From JBASNZ01 sp049657775 (GTDB taxonomy: Bacteria > Actinomycetota > Coriobacteriia > Anaerosomatales > Anaerosomataceae), in contig JBASNZ010000078.1 in the NCBI GenBank assembly GCA_049657775.1, positions 1 to 5,786 of the forward strand: a stretch of DNA of 5,786 nt, written 5' to 3'. The translations under genes and the position numbers were made by a program. Positions 1 to 5,786 of the stretch are shown here, one piece after another; the stretch's first letter is position 1, and the number at the start of each line of letters is the position of its first letter. The notes beneath the pieces were generated by a model. That model saw only the letters and a list, made by a program, of their open reading frames with translations. It had not been told where the DNA came from and searched no databases.

Positions 1-197
1 CGCCCGTTGAGTGTTGCGTGAGATTCTATCACTCGTGTGTCGCCATATTGCGACCGGATTCACGTGCGGGATACGTAGGTACTTCGACGCCGCACGAAGC
101 GTCCCTGCCGCCGTTTGGTGAGTGGTACGGCGCGCCACTTGCTGGACACTGGTACCCTGGTTCTGCACACGCACCCGCCCAGCCGATGAGAGACCCC
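1..197 (+). other. Leader region upstream of the capA-like gene
   Basis: I find no supportable gene here. The capA reading frame stays open through this stretch (a GTG lies at 18), but its codons are unlike the gene body: aga, ata, ttg, cga, gta and gga appear, and third positions are poorer in G/C. This suggests non-coding leader. A weak promoter-like pair is visible: TTGCGA at 48-53 and GATACG at 70-75, 16 nt apart. An inverted repeat AGTGG/CCACT at 121-125 and 135-139 encloses the palindrome GGCGCGCC and could be an operator or a chance hairpin. None of these elements is convincing on its own. Confidence 0.45.
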
Positions 198-1415
198 ATG
201 ACCGAGGCACCACGTTCGAGCCGCGCGGCCTTCCGCGCGCGTGAAACGGCCAGACGCGCAGCGCTTCGCAAGCGGCTCTACGTGGCGTCCGGCGCGCTGC
301 TTGTGGTGATGCTGGGCGGCGTCGGACTCGCCTTCGTCCTGAGTCACGGCACGTCACGACCGACGTCGGCGGCGCTTACGGAAGCCACCCCGATCCCGGG
401 GTCGCTCCCGCGCTCGGCAGCCGCCTCCGCATCGCTGGCGGTCGCTCGCTCGGCCAGACCCGCCACGCTCACCGTGACCGCTGTGGGCGACATGATCTTC
501 GACCGCCGGGTGAAGGCCCTCATACAGACCTCGGGAGGCTCCGCGCCTCTGTCCGCCGTCGATGAGCTCCTCAAGCGCGCCGACGTGACCGTCGGCAACC
601 TCGAGAGTCCTCTTTCATCAGGCGGATCACAGGACGCCGACAAGGACGTGACCTTCCGAGGCGATCCACGCGGGATCGAGAGCCTCTCGAATTCAGGCTT
701 CGACTTCCTCTCGCTCGGCAACAACCACGTGCTCGACTACGGCGCGGCCGCACTGGCCGACACCGTCTCGGCGCTTGACGCCAACAGCATCGGACACGCG
801 GGCGCAGGCGCCGACAGGGATGCCGCGTGGAAGCCGGCCGTCGTCGAGCGCGATGGCGCGTCGGTGGCGTTCCTCTCGTTCTCACATATCCTTCCGCCAG
901 GGTTCGTGGCCACCAGCAGCCATGCAGGCCTTGCCCAGGGCCGCAACAACATGGATGCGGTGGTCGCGGCCATCAAGACCGCCAAGGCCGAGAACGACTA
1001 CGTGATCGTGTCGTTCCACTGGGGTGTGGAATACCAGGACGACGCCAATGGCGACCAGGTGCGCGATGCGCACAAGGCCATCGACGCGGGCGCCGACATG
1101 GTCATGTCGCACCACCCGCATGTGATACAGGCTGTCGAGTACTACAAGGGTCGCCTTATCGCCTACTCTCTCGGCGACTTCGTGTTCGACCACTACTCGC
1201 GCAAGACCGGAGAGGCGTTCATCCTCGACGCCGAGCTGGGCCCGGACGGCGTCGCAAACGCGCGCGTCACTCCCGTGTACCTCGACGGAAACGGCAAGCC
1301 CGAGGTCGTCACGGGCAGCGCGGCGGATGTGATACTCGGCCGGCTGAAGTCGATCTCGGCCAAGCGATCCACCCAGGTGAAGGTGTCCGGCGACACGGCC
1401 CAGGTGCTGCCGTGA
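198..1415 (+). CDS. CapA-family (PGA_cap) metallophosphatase-like protein, membrane-anchored
   Basis: The predicted 405-residue protein has a basic N-terminus, one hydrophobic segment (about residues 27-49), an Ala/Ser/Pro-rich linker to about 90, then a CapA domain (PF09587, calcineurin-like fold). The family signatures are intact: GD at 97-98, NLE at 134-136, GNNH at 174-177 with D180, HWGVE at 274-278, HHPH at 305-308 and GD at 326-327. Relatives include the CapA/PgsA component of poly-gamma-glutamate capsule systems, but many CapA proteins occur without the capB/capC ligase genes, and none are seen here, so the substrate is unknown. The anchor implies that the domain faces the extracytoplasmic side. 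I chose ATG 198, which follows GAGAG (188-192) by 5 nt; the in-frame ATG at 186 is an alternative adding four residues. The gene leads a plus-strand cluster with an M23-like protein and a methyltransferase. The family assignment is firm; the role in capsule or wall metabolism is inferred. Confidence 0.92.
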   Translation: MTEAPRSSRAAFRARETARRAALRKRLYVASGALLVVMLGGVGLAFVLSHGTSRPTSAALTEATPIPGSLPRSAAASASLAVARSARPATLTVTAVGDMIFDRRVKALIQTSGGSAPLSAVDELLKRADVTVGNLESPLSSGGSQDADKDVTFRGDPRGIESLSNSGFDFLSLGNNHVLDYGAAALADTVSALDANSIGHAGAGADRDAAWKPAVVERDGASVAFLSFSHILPPGFVATSSHAGLAQGRNNMDAVVAAIKTAKAENDYVIVSFHWGVEYQDDANGDQVRDAHKAIDAGADMVMSHHPHVIQAVEYYKGRLIAYSLGDFVFDHYSRKTGEAFILDAELGPDGVANARVTPVYLDGNGKPEVVTGSAADVILGRLKSISAKRSTQVKVSGDTAQVLP

Positions 1416-1525
1416 CAGGTCCGGGCGACATGAGAACACCCTGCCGACCAGTACGGAGGATCTCGCAACCGTCCCGGTTGGGGCCGGTTCGCGACACCGG
1501 CATCACGGTCGGCCCCCGCAGGCGG
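1416..1525 (+). other. Spacer with hairpin and orphan Shine-Dalgarno-like GGAGGA
   Basis: This 110-nt gap separates the capA-like stop from the preferred start of the M23-like gene. It holds a strong Shine-Dalgarno-like GGAGGA at 1455-1460, followed by a perfect 6-bp inverted repeat with a 3-nt loop: CAACCG (1466-1471), TCC, CGGTTG (1475-1480). No ATG or GTG lies at normal distance from GGAGGA. An in-frame TTG (1478-1480) lies 17 nt away, inside the 3' arm of the hairpin. There is no T-tract, so this is not an obvious intrinsic terminator. It might be a translation-control element or chance. Confidence 0.35.
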
Positions 1526-2338
1526 ATGATGCGCACGCGGCGGAGCCCGCTTGGCTATGTATTCGTGATCGCGGGAGTGCTCGTGCTGCTGGGCATCGTT
1601 CTTGCGGCGGCGCTGCGCCCCCAGAGTGTGCCGGCAAACGCCGATGCCACCGTCATCGAGACGGCTGTCCCCTCGTCCACACCCGCGCCCGGGCTACAGC
1701 GCGATGCGACGCCGATGCTGGCGAACTACCGGAGCCTGTATCTCCGTCTACCGATCGACCCGTCCAAGATCACTCAGGTGGCGTTCCATCAGGCCTCGGG
1801 TGACAAGGCGTTTCACATGACCGCACTGGTTCCCGACGCCGACATGGTGCAGGCCGCCAAGCTCAAGCACGCGCCTCTCAGCACAGCCGCCAGCGGTTCC
1901 GCCGAAACGTCATCCGGAGCCAGCAGCATCTGGAACGGCACCGTGTTGCGACTCTGGAGGAGCAACCGCAGGGGCACGCCCGACACGGCGATCGACGTGG
2001 GAACCGAGCCCGGCACCGATGTGTATTCACCGGTCACGGGTACCGTGCTGCAGGTCCGCCCGTACAAGCTCTACAACAAGCACGCGGACTACGAGATCCA
2101 CATCAAACCGGACGGTTGGGCCGACGTGGACGTCGTGCTCATCCATGTGGACGACGTGAGTGTGGTCGCGGGTGACCGGGTGCTCGGCGGTATCACGCGG
2201 ATCGCGTGCGTCCGCAAGATGTCGGACCGTGTCGACCTGCAGCTGGGCGGCTACACGCGCAACGGCGGCGATCACGTGCACGTTCAGCTCAACCAGGTCG
2301 ACGTGCCGGGCAAGCTTGAAGAACTGACCGGTTCCTAG
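1526..2338 (+). CDS. Membrane-anchored M23-like (LytM/duplicated hybrid motif) protein with altered metal site
   Basis: The predicted protein has 270 residues: a short basic N-terminus, one membrane segment (about 11-30), a Pro/Ala/Thr-rich linker to about 60, a region I cannot name (about 64-110), a Ser/Ala-rich spacer, and a C-terminal domain (about 150-256) resembling peptidase family M23. The M23 pattern is followed by DxxxD at 153-157, the GTDVYSPVTGTV segment (163-174), IHV at 206-208 with AGDRV at 215-219, and HVH at 250-252. Active M23 enzymes bind zinc through the first His of HxxxD, that Asp, and the second His of HxH. Here the first His is Asp (D153), so activity is uncertain; it may be a non-catalytic wall-binding or regulatory domain. 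I chose ATG 1526 (ATG 1529 also possible) because of the upstream AGGCGG and the anchor that follows. ATG 1430 would add 32 residues, but that stretch uses unusual codons (aga, cga, gta, agg, ttg). The gene ends 2 nt before the methyltransferase. Confidence 0.8.
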   Translation: MMRTRRSPLGYVFVIAGVLVLLGIVLAAALRPQSVPANADATVIETAVPSSTPAPGLQRDATPMLANYRSLYLRLPIDPSKITQVAFHQASGDKAFHMTALVPDADMVQAAKLKHAPLSTAASGSAETSSGASSIWNGTVLRLWRSNRRGTPDTAIDVGTEPGTDVYSPVTGTVLQVRPYKLYNKHADYEIHIKPDGWADVDVVLIHVDDVSVVAGDRVLGGITRIACVRKMSDRVDLQLGGYTRNGGDHVHVQLNQVDVPGKLEELTGS

Positions 2339-2340
2339 CG

Positions 2341-3084
2341 ATGGACGAATCGCTGCTCCTGAGCTTCGGGGATCTTGAGGAACGCCACTGGTGGTTCGTG
2401 GTGCGCCGGAAGATCGTTGTCGATGAGATCCTGCGTCAGCTCCCCACGAGCTCGCCCTACGTCCTCGAAGTGGGATGCGGCGCCGGCGGCCTGTTGCGCG
2501 TGCTCGGCGGACTCCTGCCCGGGGCAACCGCCCTCAAGGGCGTGGAACCCAACGATGCGGCCGTCCGCAACGCGACCGCACTCGGCTGCGACGTAGCGTC
2601 TGGCACGTTCGAGCGGCTGCCGCAGCAGGACAGGAGCGTGGACCTGCTGATCGCGCTCGACGTCCTCGAACACTGTGAGGACGATGTCGCCGCAGGGCGC
2701 GAGGCGCTCAGGGTACTCAAACCGGGCGGCGCCTTCGTTCTGACGGTGCCCGCACTGATGTCGCTCTGGGGTCCGCACGACGAGATCAACGCGCACTACC
2801 GCAGGTATACAAGGCGATCGCTGCAGACCGCGCTCGAGCGATCCGGCCTCACACTCGAGCGAATCACGTACTTCAACACGCTGCTGCTGCCGATCGGCTA
2901 TCTCACACGGATCTTCGCCCGTCTCACCGGCTCTCGCGCAGCAACCGGAGTGGATCTGCCGCCCTTGGCCCTGAATGCGGCGCTTACGGGGGTATTCTCG
3001 GTCGAGCGCCCCTGGCTGCGGCGAGCGGGCCTGCCGGTGGGGATGTCGCTCATGGCGGTGGCGAGGAAGCCTGCCCAGGGATAG
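2341..3084 (+). CDS. Class I SAM-dependent methyltransferase
   Basis: The 247-residue protein is a soluble Rossmann-fold methyltransferase (Methyltransf_11/23 type). The SAM-binding glycine motif EVGCGAG is at 43-49, the acidic residue ending strand beta-2 (expected to contact the ribose of SAM) is E69, the post-II motif DVLEH is at 107-111, and the LKPGG turn before beta-5 is at 126-130. The N-terminal EERHWWFVVRR segment (13-23) is typical of a subgroup often found beside glycosyltransferases and lipid-linked sugar genes (recalled, not searched). The methylated substrate cannot be read from the sequence. The C-terminus (about 172-235) is moderately hydrophobic, which could suit a lipid or membrane-proximal substrate. 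ATG 2341 follows the previous stop by 2 nt, with only a weak GAAGAA upstream, so translational coupling is likely. It converges on the DUF951 gene with 9 nt between stop codons. Confidence 0.92.
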   Translation: MDESLLLSFGDLEERHWWFVVRRKIVVDEILRQLPTSSPYVLEVGCGAGGLLRVLGGLLPGATALKGVEPNDAAVRNATALGCDVASGTFERLPQQDRSVDLLIALDVLEHCEDDVAAGREALRVLKPGGAFVLTVPALMSLWGPHDEINAHYRRYTRRSLQTALERSGLTLERITYFNTLLLPIGYLTRIFARLTGSRAATGVDLPPLALNAALTGVFSVERPWLRRAGLPVGMSLMAVARKPAQG

Positions 3085-3093
3085 CGCGCCCCG

Positions 3094-3309
3094 TCACTCC
3101 GCGGGAGGCTCACCCGACCTGGTGATGTACCCGCGGAAGCGCCGGTCGAACTCGTAGCGCTCCAGGCGAACAGCCCGATTGCACCCGCGGCATTTGAGTC
3201 CGATGTCCATCCCGAGCTTGGTGATCTCCCACTCGTTGGCGCCGCACGGGTGCGGCTTCTTGAGCCGCACGACGTCACCGATATGGATGGGAACGATGGG
3301 TACCGCCAC
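3094..3309 (-). CDS. DUF951 family small protein
   Basis: This 71-residue protein matches the DUF951 family: IGDVVRLKKPHPCG (10-23), EWEI (26-29), then LKCRGCNRAVRL (38-49). The family is common in Firmicutes and some Actinobacteria; I recall B. subtilis YyzM as a member. Its function is unknown. H20, C22, C40 and C43 (HxC...CxxC) could form a small zinc site in a beta-rich fold, which is my inference. The start is GTG (complement of 3307-3309), fixed by a strong GGAGGT 7 nt upstream. The length is close to the usual 60-70 residues, with a slightly longer acidic tail. It stands alone on the minus strand, between the envelope-type cluster and the ACT/UPF0210 pair, apparently with its own promoter. 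Confidence 0.92.
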   Translation of the reverse strand: MAVPIVPIHIGDVVRLKKPHPCGANEWEITKLGMDIGLKCRGCNRAVRLERYEFDRRFRGYITRSGEPPAE

Positions 3310-3316
3310 AGCCCTG

Positions 3317-3322
3317 ACCTCC
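3317..3322 (-). promoter_or_regulatory. Shine-Dalgarno site fixing the GTG start of the DUF951 gene
   Basis: The minus strand reads GGAGGT here, seven bases before a GTG codon. No in-frame ATG lies close to this site, so it decides the non-ATG start. Confidence 0.8.
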
Positions 3323-3347
3323 GTGCGCGAACAGGTGCCTGACCGCC

Positions 3348-3374
3348 TTGCGATGGGTCGGCTCAGAGTATAGC
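3348..3374 (+). promoter_or_regulatory. Possible promoter for the ACT/UPF0210 pair
   Basis: TTGCGA (3348-3353) and TATAGC (3369-3374) resemble -35 and -10 boxes, but the 15-nt spacer is short. Transcription would start about 30 nt before the ACT-protein ATG. A small inverted repeat, GGCT/AGCC (3360-3363 and 3372-3375), overlaps the -10 box and could be an operator. Support is weak; the main argument is that a promoter must lie in this divergent gap. Confidence 0.25.
3367..3372 (-). promoter_or_regulatory. Putative -10 box for the DUF951 gene
   Basis: The minus strand reads TATACT, one mismatch from the sigma-70 consensus TATAAT, about 58 nt before the GTG start. No good -35 box is found 16-18 nt upstream (the candidates are GC-rich), and there is no TG extension. 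It overlaps the candidate plus-strand -10 box, so the two divergent promoters could compete. Confidence 0.35.
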
Positions 3375-3410
3375 CTTAAGCAACCATCCGCCGTCTGAGG
3401 GAGGGGCCCG

Positions 3411-3686
3411 ATGAAGACGAAGGCGATCCTTTCCGTTCTCGGCGAAGACCGGGTGGGTATCGTGGCCGCAGTCTCGGGCGCGCTTGCCGAGACGGGCACC
3501 AACATCGAGGACATCCGGCAGACCATCTTGTCCGGCGTGTTCTCCATGACGATGCTCGTCACTGTCGACGAGGACGCCACCACATTCGATGCGGTGCAGT
3601 CACGTCTCGCCGAAGTCGCCGAAGAACTCGGCATGCAGATCACACTCCAGCGGGAGGATGTCTTCCGCTTCATGCACCGCGTCTAG
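3411..3686 (+). CDS. UPF0237 family ACT-domain protein
   Basis: This 91-residue protein is essentially one ACT domain. It opens with a beta strand and the ligand-loop pattern GEDRVGIVA (11-19), continues with a helix (SGALAETGTNIEDIRQ, 22-37) and a strand rich in Met (FSMTMLVTV, 44-52), and ends with the family's MHRV tail (88-91). ACT domains usually bind amino acids and act as allosteric sensors, often as dimers. This family is stand-alone and its ligand is unknown. ATG 3411 is preceded by GGAGG (3400-3404) with a 6-nt spacer. It lies 12 nt before the UPF0210 gene. The same pairing is known elsewhere, for example (as I recall) SP_0238/SP_0239 of Streptococcus pneumoniae, so it is probably the regulatory or ligand-binding partner of that protein. 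Confidence 0.95.
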   Translation: MKTKAILSVLGEDRVGIVAAVSGALAETGTNIEDIRQTILSGVFSMTMLVTVDEDATTFDAVQSRLAEVAEELGMQITLQREDVFRFMHRV

Positions 3687-3698
3687 CGGGAGGACACC

Positions 3699-5063
3699 AT
3701 GCTCGATATCTCTCCCGAGGAGATCGCTGAGACCCTCACCATGGTCACCCAGCAGCACCTCGACATCCGAACGGTGACACTGGGGATCTCACTCAACGAG
3801 TGCACTGCCGACGACATCGATACCGTGGCCGCGCGCGTCTACGAGCGCGTCACCCGGACAGCCGAGCGACTCGTGCCGGTGGCTGAGGCGATCGATCGCG
3901 AGTACGGCATCCCCATCATCAACAAGCGCATCTCGGTCACCCCGGTGGCGGAGATCGCGCCGCGCGATGGGGCCGATCTGGCCCCGATAGCGGTGGCAAT
4001 GGATCGCGCCGCCCGGGAAGTCGGAGTCGACTTCATCGGCGGGTTCTCAGCGCTCGTACAGAAGGGCATCGGCTCGGGCGATCGGCGAGTGATCGAGGCG
4101 ATGCCGACCGCACTCGCCGCCACCGAGCGGGTGTGCTCCTCGGTGAACGTGGCCTCCACGCGCGCCGGCATCAACATGGACGCCGTGCTACTCATGGCCG
4201 AGACGATCAAGTCGGCGGCAGAGGCGACCCGTGATCGCGACGGCATAGCGTGCGCCAAACTCGTGGTCTTCTGCAATATGGTGGAGGACAACCCGTTCAT
4301 GGCCGGCGCGATGCACGGCTCCGGCGAAGCGGACGCCGTGGTGAATGTGGGAATCTCCGGGCCCGGCGTCGTGCGCGCGGTAGTGAAGTCCCTGCCGGCC
4401 GACGCCGACCTCACAGCCGTCGCAGAGGCGATCAAGGCGACGTCGTTCAAGATCACGCGCATCGGCGAGCTGGTGGCACGCGAGGCCGCCAGACGGCTGG
4501 GCGTGGCGATGGGCATCGTCGACCTCTCGCTGGCGCCAACGCCGGCCGAGGGCGACAGCGTGGCTGACATCATCGAGGCGATGGGTGTCAAGCGCTGTGG
4601 CGGTCCCGGAACCACGACCGCGCTCGCGCTCCTCAACGACGCCGTCAAGAAGGGCGGGGCGATGGGCACGTCGAGCATCGGCGGCCTCTCAGGAGCCTTC
4701 ATCCCGGTATCCGAGGACGCCGGAATGGTGCGCGCGGTCGAGTGCGGTGCGCTCACGCTCGAGAAGCTCGAGGCGATGACCGCCGTGTGCTCGGTCGGCC
4801 TGGACATGATCCCGATTCCCGGCGACACGACTGCCGAGACGATCGCCGCGGTGATCTCCGACGTCTGCGCGATCGGCGTCATCAACTCCAAGACGACCGC
4901 CGCAAGACTCATCCCGGTGCCAGGCAAGACCGTCGGTGACGCAGTGGAGTTTGGCGGACTGCTCGGAGCGGCGCCGGTGATGGCGGTCAACGAGTGGGCC
5001 GGAACCGGCCTCGTGCGCCGCGGAGGACGAGTGCCCGCACCGCTTGGAAGCCTACGGAACTAG
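3699..5063 (+). CDS. UPF0210 / DUF711 'PFL family' protein
   Basis: At 454 residues the protein matches the usual length of the UPF0210 (DUF711) family and appears complete. Landmark segments are NKRISVTPV (75-83), IGGFSALVQKG (113-123), CNMVEDNPFMAGAMHG (192-207), RCGGPGTTTAL (299-309) and the glycine-rich SIGGLSGAFIPVSEDAG (326-342). The solved family structure (SP0239, as I recall) resembles pyruvate formate-lyase, hence the name, but I see no RVxGY-like glycyl-radical motif near the C-terminus, so radical chemistry should not be assumed. There are eight cysteines, at 35, 146, 185, 192, 300, 349, 364 and 390; C300 lies in the most glycine-rich conserved motif. No signal peptide or membrane segment is seen, so it is probably cytoplasmic. 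The start is supported by GGAGG (3689-3693) 5 nt before the ATG. It is co-transcribed with the ACT gene by spacing (12 nt). The reaction is unknown. Confidence 0.96.
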   Translation: MLDISPEEIAETLTMVTQQHLDIRTVTLGISLNECTADDIDTVAARVYERVTRTAERLVPVAEAIDREYGIPIINKRISVTPVAEIAPRDGADLAPIAVAMDRAAREVGVDFIGGFSALVQKGIGSGDRRVIEAMPTALAATERVCSSVNVASTRAGINMDAVLLMAETIKSAAEATRDRDGIACAKLVVFCNMVEDNPFMAGAMHGSGEADAVVNVGISGPGVVRAVVKSLPADADLTAVAEAIKATSFKITRIGELVAREAARRLGVAMGIVDLSLAPTPAEGDSVADIIEAMGVKRCGGPGTTTALALLNDAVKKGGAMGTSSIGGLSGAFIPVSEDAGMVRAVECGALTLEKLEAMTAVCSVGLDMIPIPGDTTAETIAAVISDVCAIGVINSKTTAARLIPVPGKTVGDAVEFGGLLGAAPVMAVNEWAGTGLVRRGGRVPAPLGSLRN

Positions 5064-5342
5064 CAGGCGGGCCCGGGGCCACGAGCACTCCGCAGTCCGT
5101 CTCGCAGCGTGCCGTTCATCGCACGATGGCGACCGAATCCGAGTTCCCAGGCAGCGAGGGGTCCCCGAAGAAGCGCCGATGAAGAGACTCCGCTCGCATA
5201 CCCCGCCCTCTCACGGCGGGCCTCCATCCACCGCGCGCTGGCACAGGCGCGGACCGCTCCCGGCGGGTATACTGCGACGCTGACCTGCACGGTGGCGATG
5301 CGTTAAGGAGAGAGCCCGCTCGTCTGCCCAACGTGCCGTCCG
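5064..5342. other. Convergent intergenic region without a supported gene
   Basis: This 279-nt stretch lies between the UPF0210 stop and the LytTR stop. Short open frames exist, for instance ATG 5126 to TGA 5182 (18 codons) overlapping ATG 5179 to TGA 5283, but neither has a Shine-Dalgarno site or a recognisable product. Notable words are a GC hairpin at 5202-5220, TATACT at 5268-5273 on the plus strand without a good -35 box, and AAGGAG at 5305-5310 with no start codon at usable distance. I cannot assign an RNA family. Confidence 0.5.
5202..5220. terminator. GC-rich hairpin, possible terminator-like element
   Basis: CCCGCC (5202-5207) and GGCGGG (5215-5220) form a perfect 6-bp stem with a 7-nt loop (CTCTCAC). 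No T-run follows on either strand, so it is not a classical intrinsic terminator. It sits about 140 nt past the UPF0210 stop in a convergent gap, where transcription from both sides should end. Confidence 0.2.
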
Positions 5343-5786
5343 TCACAGGCCCACGGACTCCCGGAACTCACGCACCTGCCGACGCGCTACGGGGATCTGC
5401 GTCTCGTCCCGGTCCGTTACGACGACGACGTACGCCCCGTCGATGCGGAGAATCTCCTTGACCTTGTTCAGGTTGATCATGTAACTGCGATGAACGCGCT
5501 CGAAGTTCTCCTTGGAGAACTTGACCTCGAGCTCGGTGAGCGTGAGGTCAACGAGGTACTGGTTCTCGTACGTGTGAACGTACGTGGATTTGTTCTTGGC
5601 CGAGATATAGACGATGTCGTCCATGTTGAGCAGCACCGTGCGTCCGCCCTTGCGAACGGCCAGCTTGCGAAAGTCGCTCTCGCCGGCGATCGCGGCAGCC
5701 GCACGGGGACGGTTCCGGGTAAGGCTCCGCACCCGGGCCGAGAGTTCCATCAAGTTGAAGGGCTTGGTCACGTACTGCTGCACGCC
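5343..5786 (-). CDS. LytTR-family response regulator, C-terminal part (5' end outside window)
   Basis: The window holds the last 147 residues; the frame stays open through the right edge. The first visible residues (GVQQYVTKPFNLMEL) are the end of a receiver domain, with K8-P9 being the conserved beta-5 Lys-Pro that contacts the phospho-Asp region. An Ala/Arg-rich linker (about 23-36) leads to a LytTR DNA-binding domain (about 40-143): DDIVYISAKNKSTYV (56-70), FERVHRSYMINLNKV (95-109) and IPVARRQV (131-138). Such AgrA/LytR/AlgR-type regulators bind direct-repeat DNA after phosphorylation, often controlling envelope, virulence or metabolite-uptake genes. The GTG at 5781-5783 encodes an internal valine and should not be taken as the start, because the receiver motif would be cut. 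A cognate histidine kinase would be expected nearby beyond the right edge. Its targets are unknown. Confidence 0.95.
   Translation of the reverse strand, partial: GVQQYVTKPFNLMELSARVRSLTRNRPRAAAAIAGESDFRKLAVRKGGRTVLLNMDDIVYISAKNKSTYVHTYENQYLVDLTLTELEVKFSKENFERVHRSYMINLNKVKEILRIDGAYVVVVTDRDETQIPVARRQVREFRESVGL

Noticed and set aside
18..197. N-terminal extension of the capA-like protein from GTG 18
   Set aside because: Codon use differs from the gene body and the extension would place about 60 extra residues before a normal basic signal-anchor. ATG 198 or 186 fits better.
882..1439. Minus-strand open frame opposite the capA-like gene (185 codons)
   Set aside because: It has no recognisable motif and overlaps intact CapA motifs on the other strand; treated as a shadow frame.
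827..1525. In-frame upstream extension of the M23-like gene, overlapping the capA-like gene
   Set aside because: The extension is Arg/Gly/Pro-rich and lies out of frame with the clearly conserved CapA domain. The membrane anchor at 1526 onward gives a natural N-terminus.
3090..3105. CCCG/CGGG inverted repeat at the methyltransferase-DUF951 junction as a bidirectional terminator
   Set aside because: Only 4 bp of stem with an 8-nt loop and no T-tract, partly inside the DUF951 coding end; too weak to call.
3839..4990. Long open frame on the minus strand (383 codons) opposite the UPF0210 gene
   Set aside because: Its translation is a low-complexity Ala/Ser/Thr/Pro-rich sequence, the usual antisense shadow of a high-GC gene. 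The plus-strand frame encodes an unmistakable conserved protein over the same bases.
3699..5063. Pyruvate formate-lyase as the function of the UPF0210 protein
   Set aside because: The resemblance is at fold level. No glycyl-radical motif is visible, the protein is far shorter than true PFL (about 760 residues), and no activase gene is adjacent.
5126..5283. Two tiny plus-strand frames (18 and 34 codons) overlapping by ATGA
   Set aside because: The ATGA overlap looks like operon coupling, but neither has a Shine-Dalgarno site, and the second is Arg/Pro-rich, typical of GC-rich non-coding sequence.

Overview
The window is GC-rich (roughly two thirds G+C by eye). Its gene set fits an anaerobic high-GC Gram-positive, most plausibly a Coriobacteriia-type actinobacterium: a DUF951 protein, a UPF0237/UPF0210 pair, a CapA-like protein and a LytTR response regulator. 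That placement is inferred from gene content and base composition only. No rRNA, tRNA, CRISPR array, insertion sequence or phage gene is visible, so this looks like ordinary chromosome.

Layout. Positions 1-197 appear to be non-coding leader. A plus-strand cluster follows: a membrane-anchored CapA-family protein (198-1415), a membrane-anchored M23-like protein with an altered metal site (1526-2338), and a class I SAM-dependent methyltransferase (2341-3084). The last two are 2 nt apart and very likely co-transcribed; the first is separated from them by 110 nt. On the minus strand, converging on the methyltransferase with 9 nt between stop codons, is a small DUF951 protein (3094-3309). A divergent promoter region (about 3310-3410) separates it from a tight plus-strand pair: an ACT-domain UPF0237 protein (3411-3686) and a UPF0210/DUF711 'PFL family' protein (3699-5063). 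A gene-poor stretch (5064-5342) contains one GC hairpin and scattered promoter/SD-like words. The window ends inside a minus-strand LytTR response regulator whose 5' part lies beyond position 5786.

How the genes may work together. The first cluster looks like a cell-envelope unit: two proteins with single N-terminal membrane anchors and extracytoplasmic domains of wall or capsule type, plus a methyltransferase of a kind often found near polymer biosynthesis genes. The ACT-UPF0210 pair is the best candidate for undescribed biology. It is widely conserved as a neighbouring pair, structurally recognisable (an amino-acid-sensor fold beside a pyruvate-formate-lyase-like fold), but to my knowledge has no assigned reaction. 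I see no clearly novel multi-gene defence or mobile system here.
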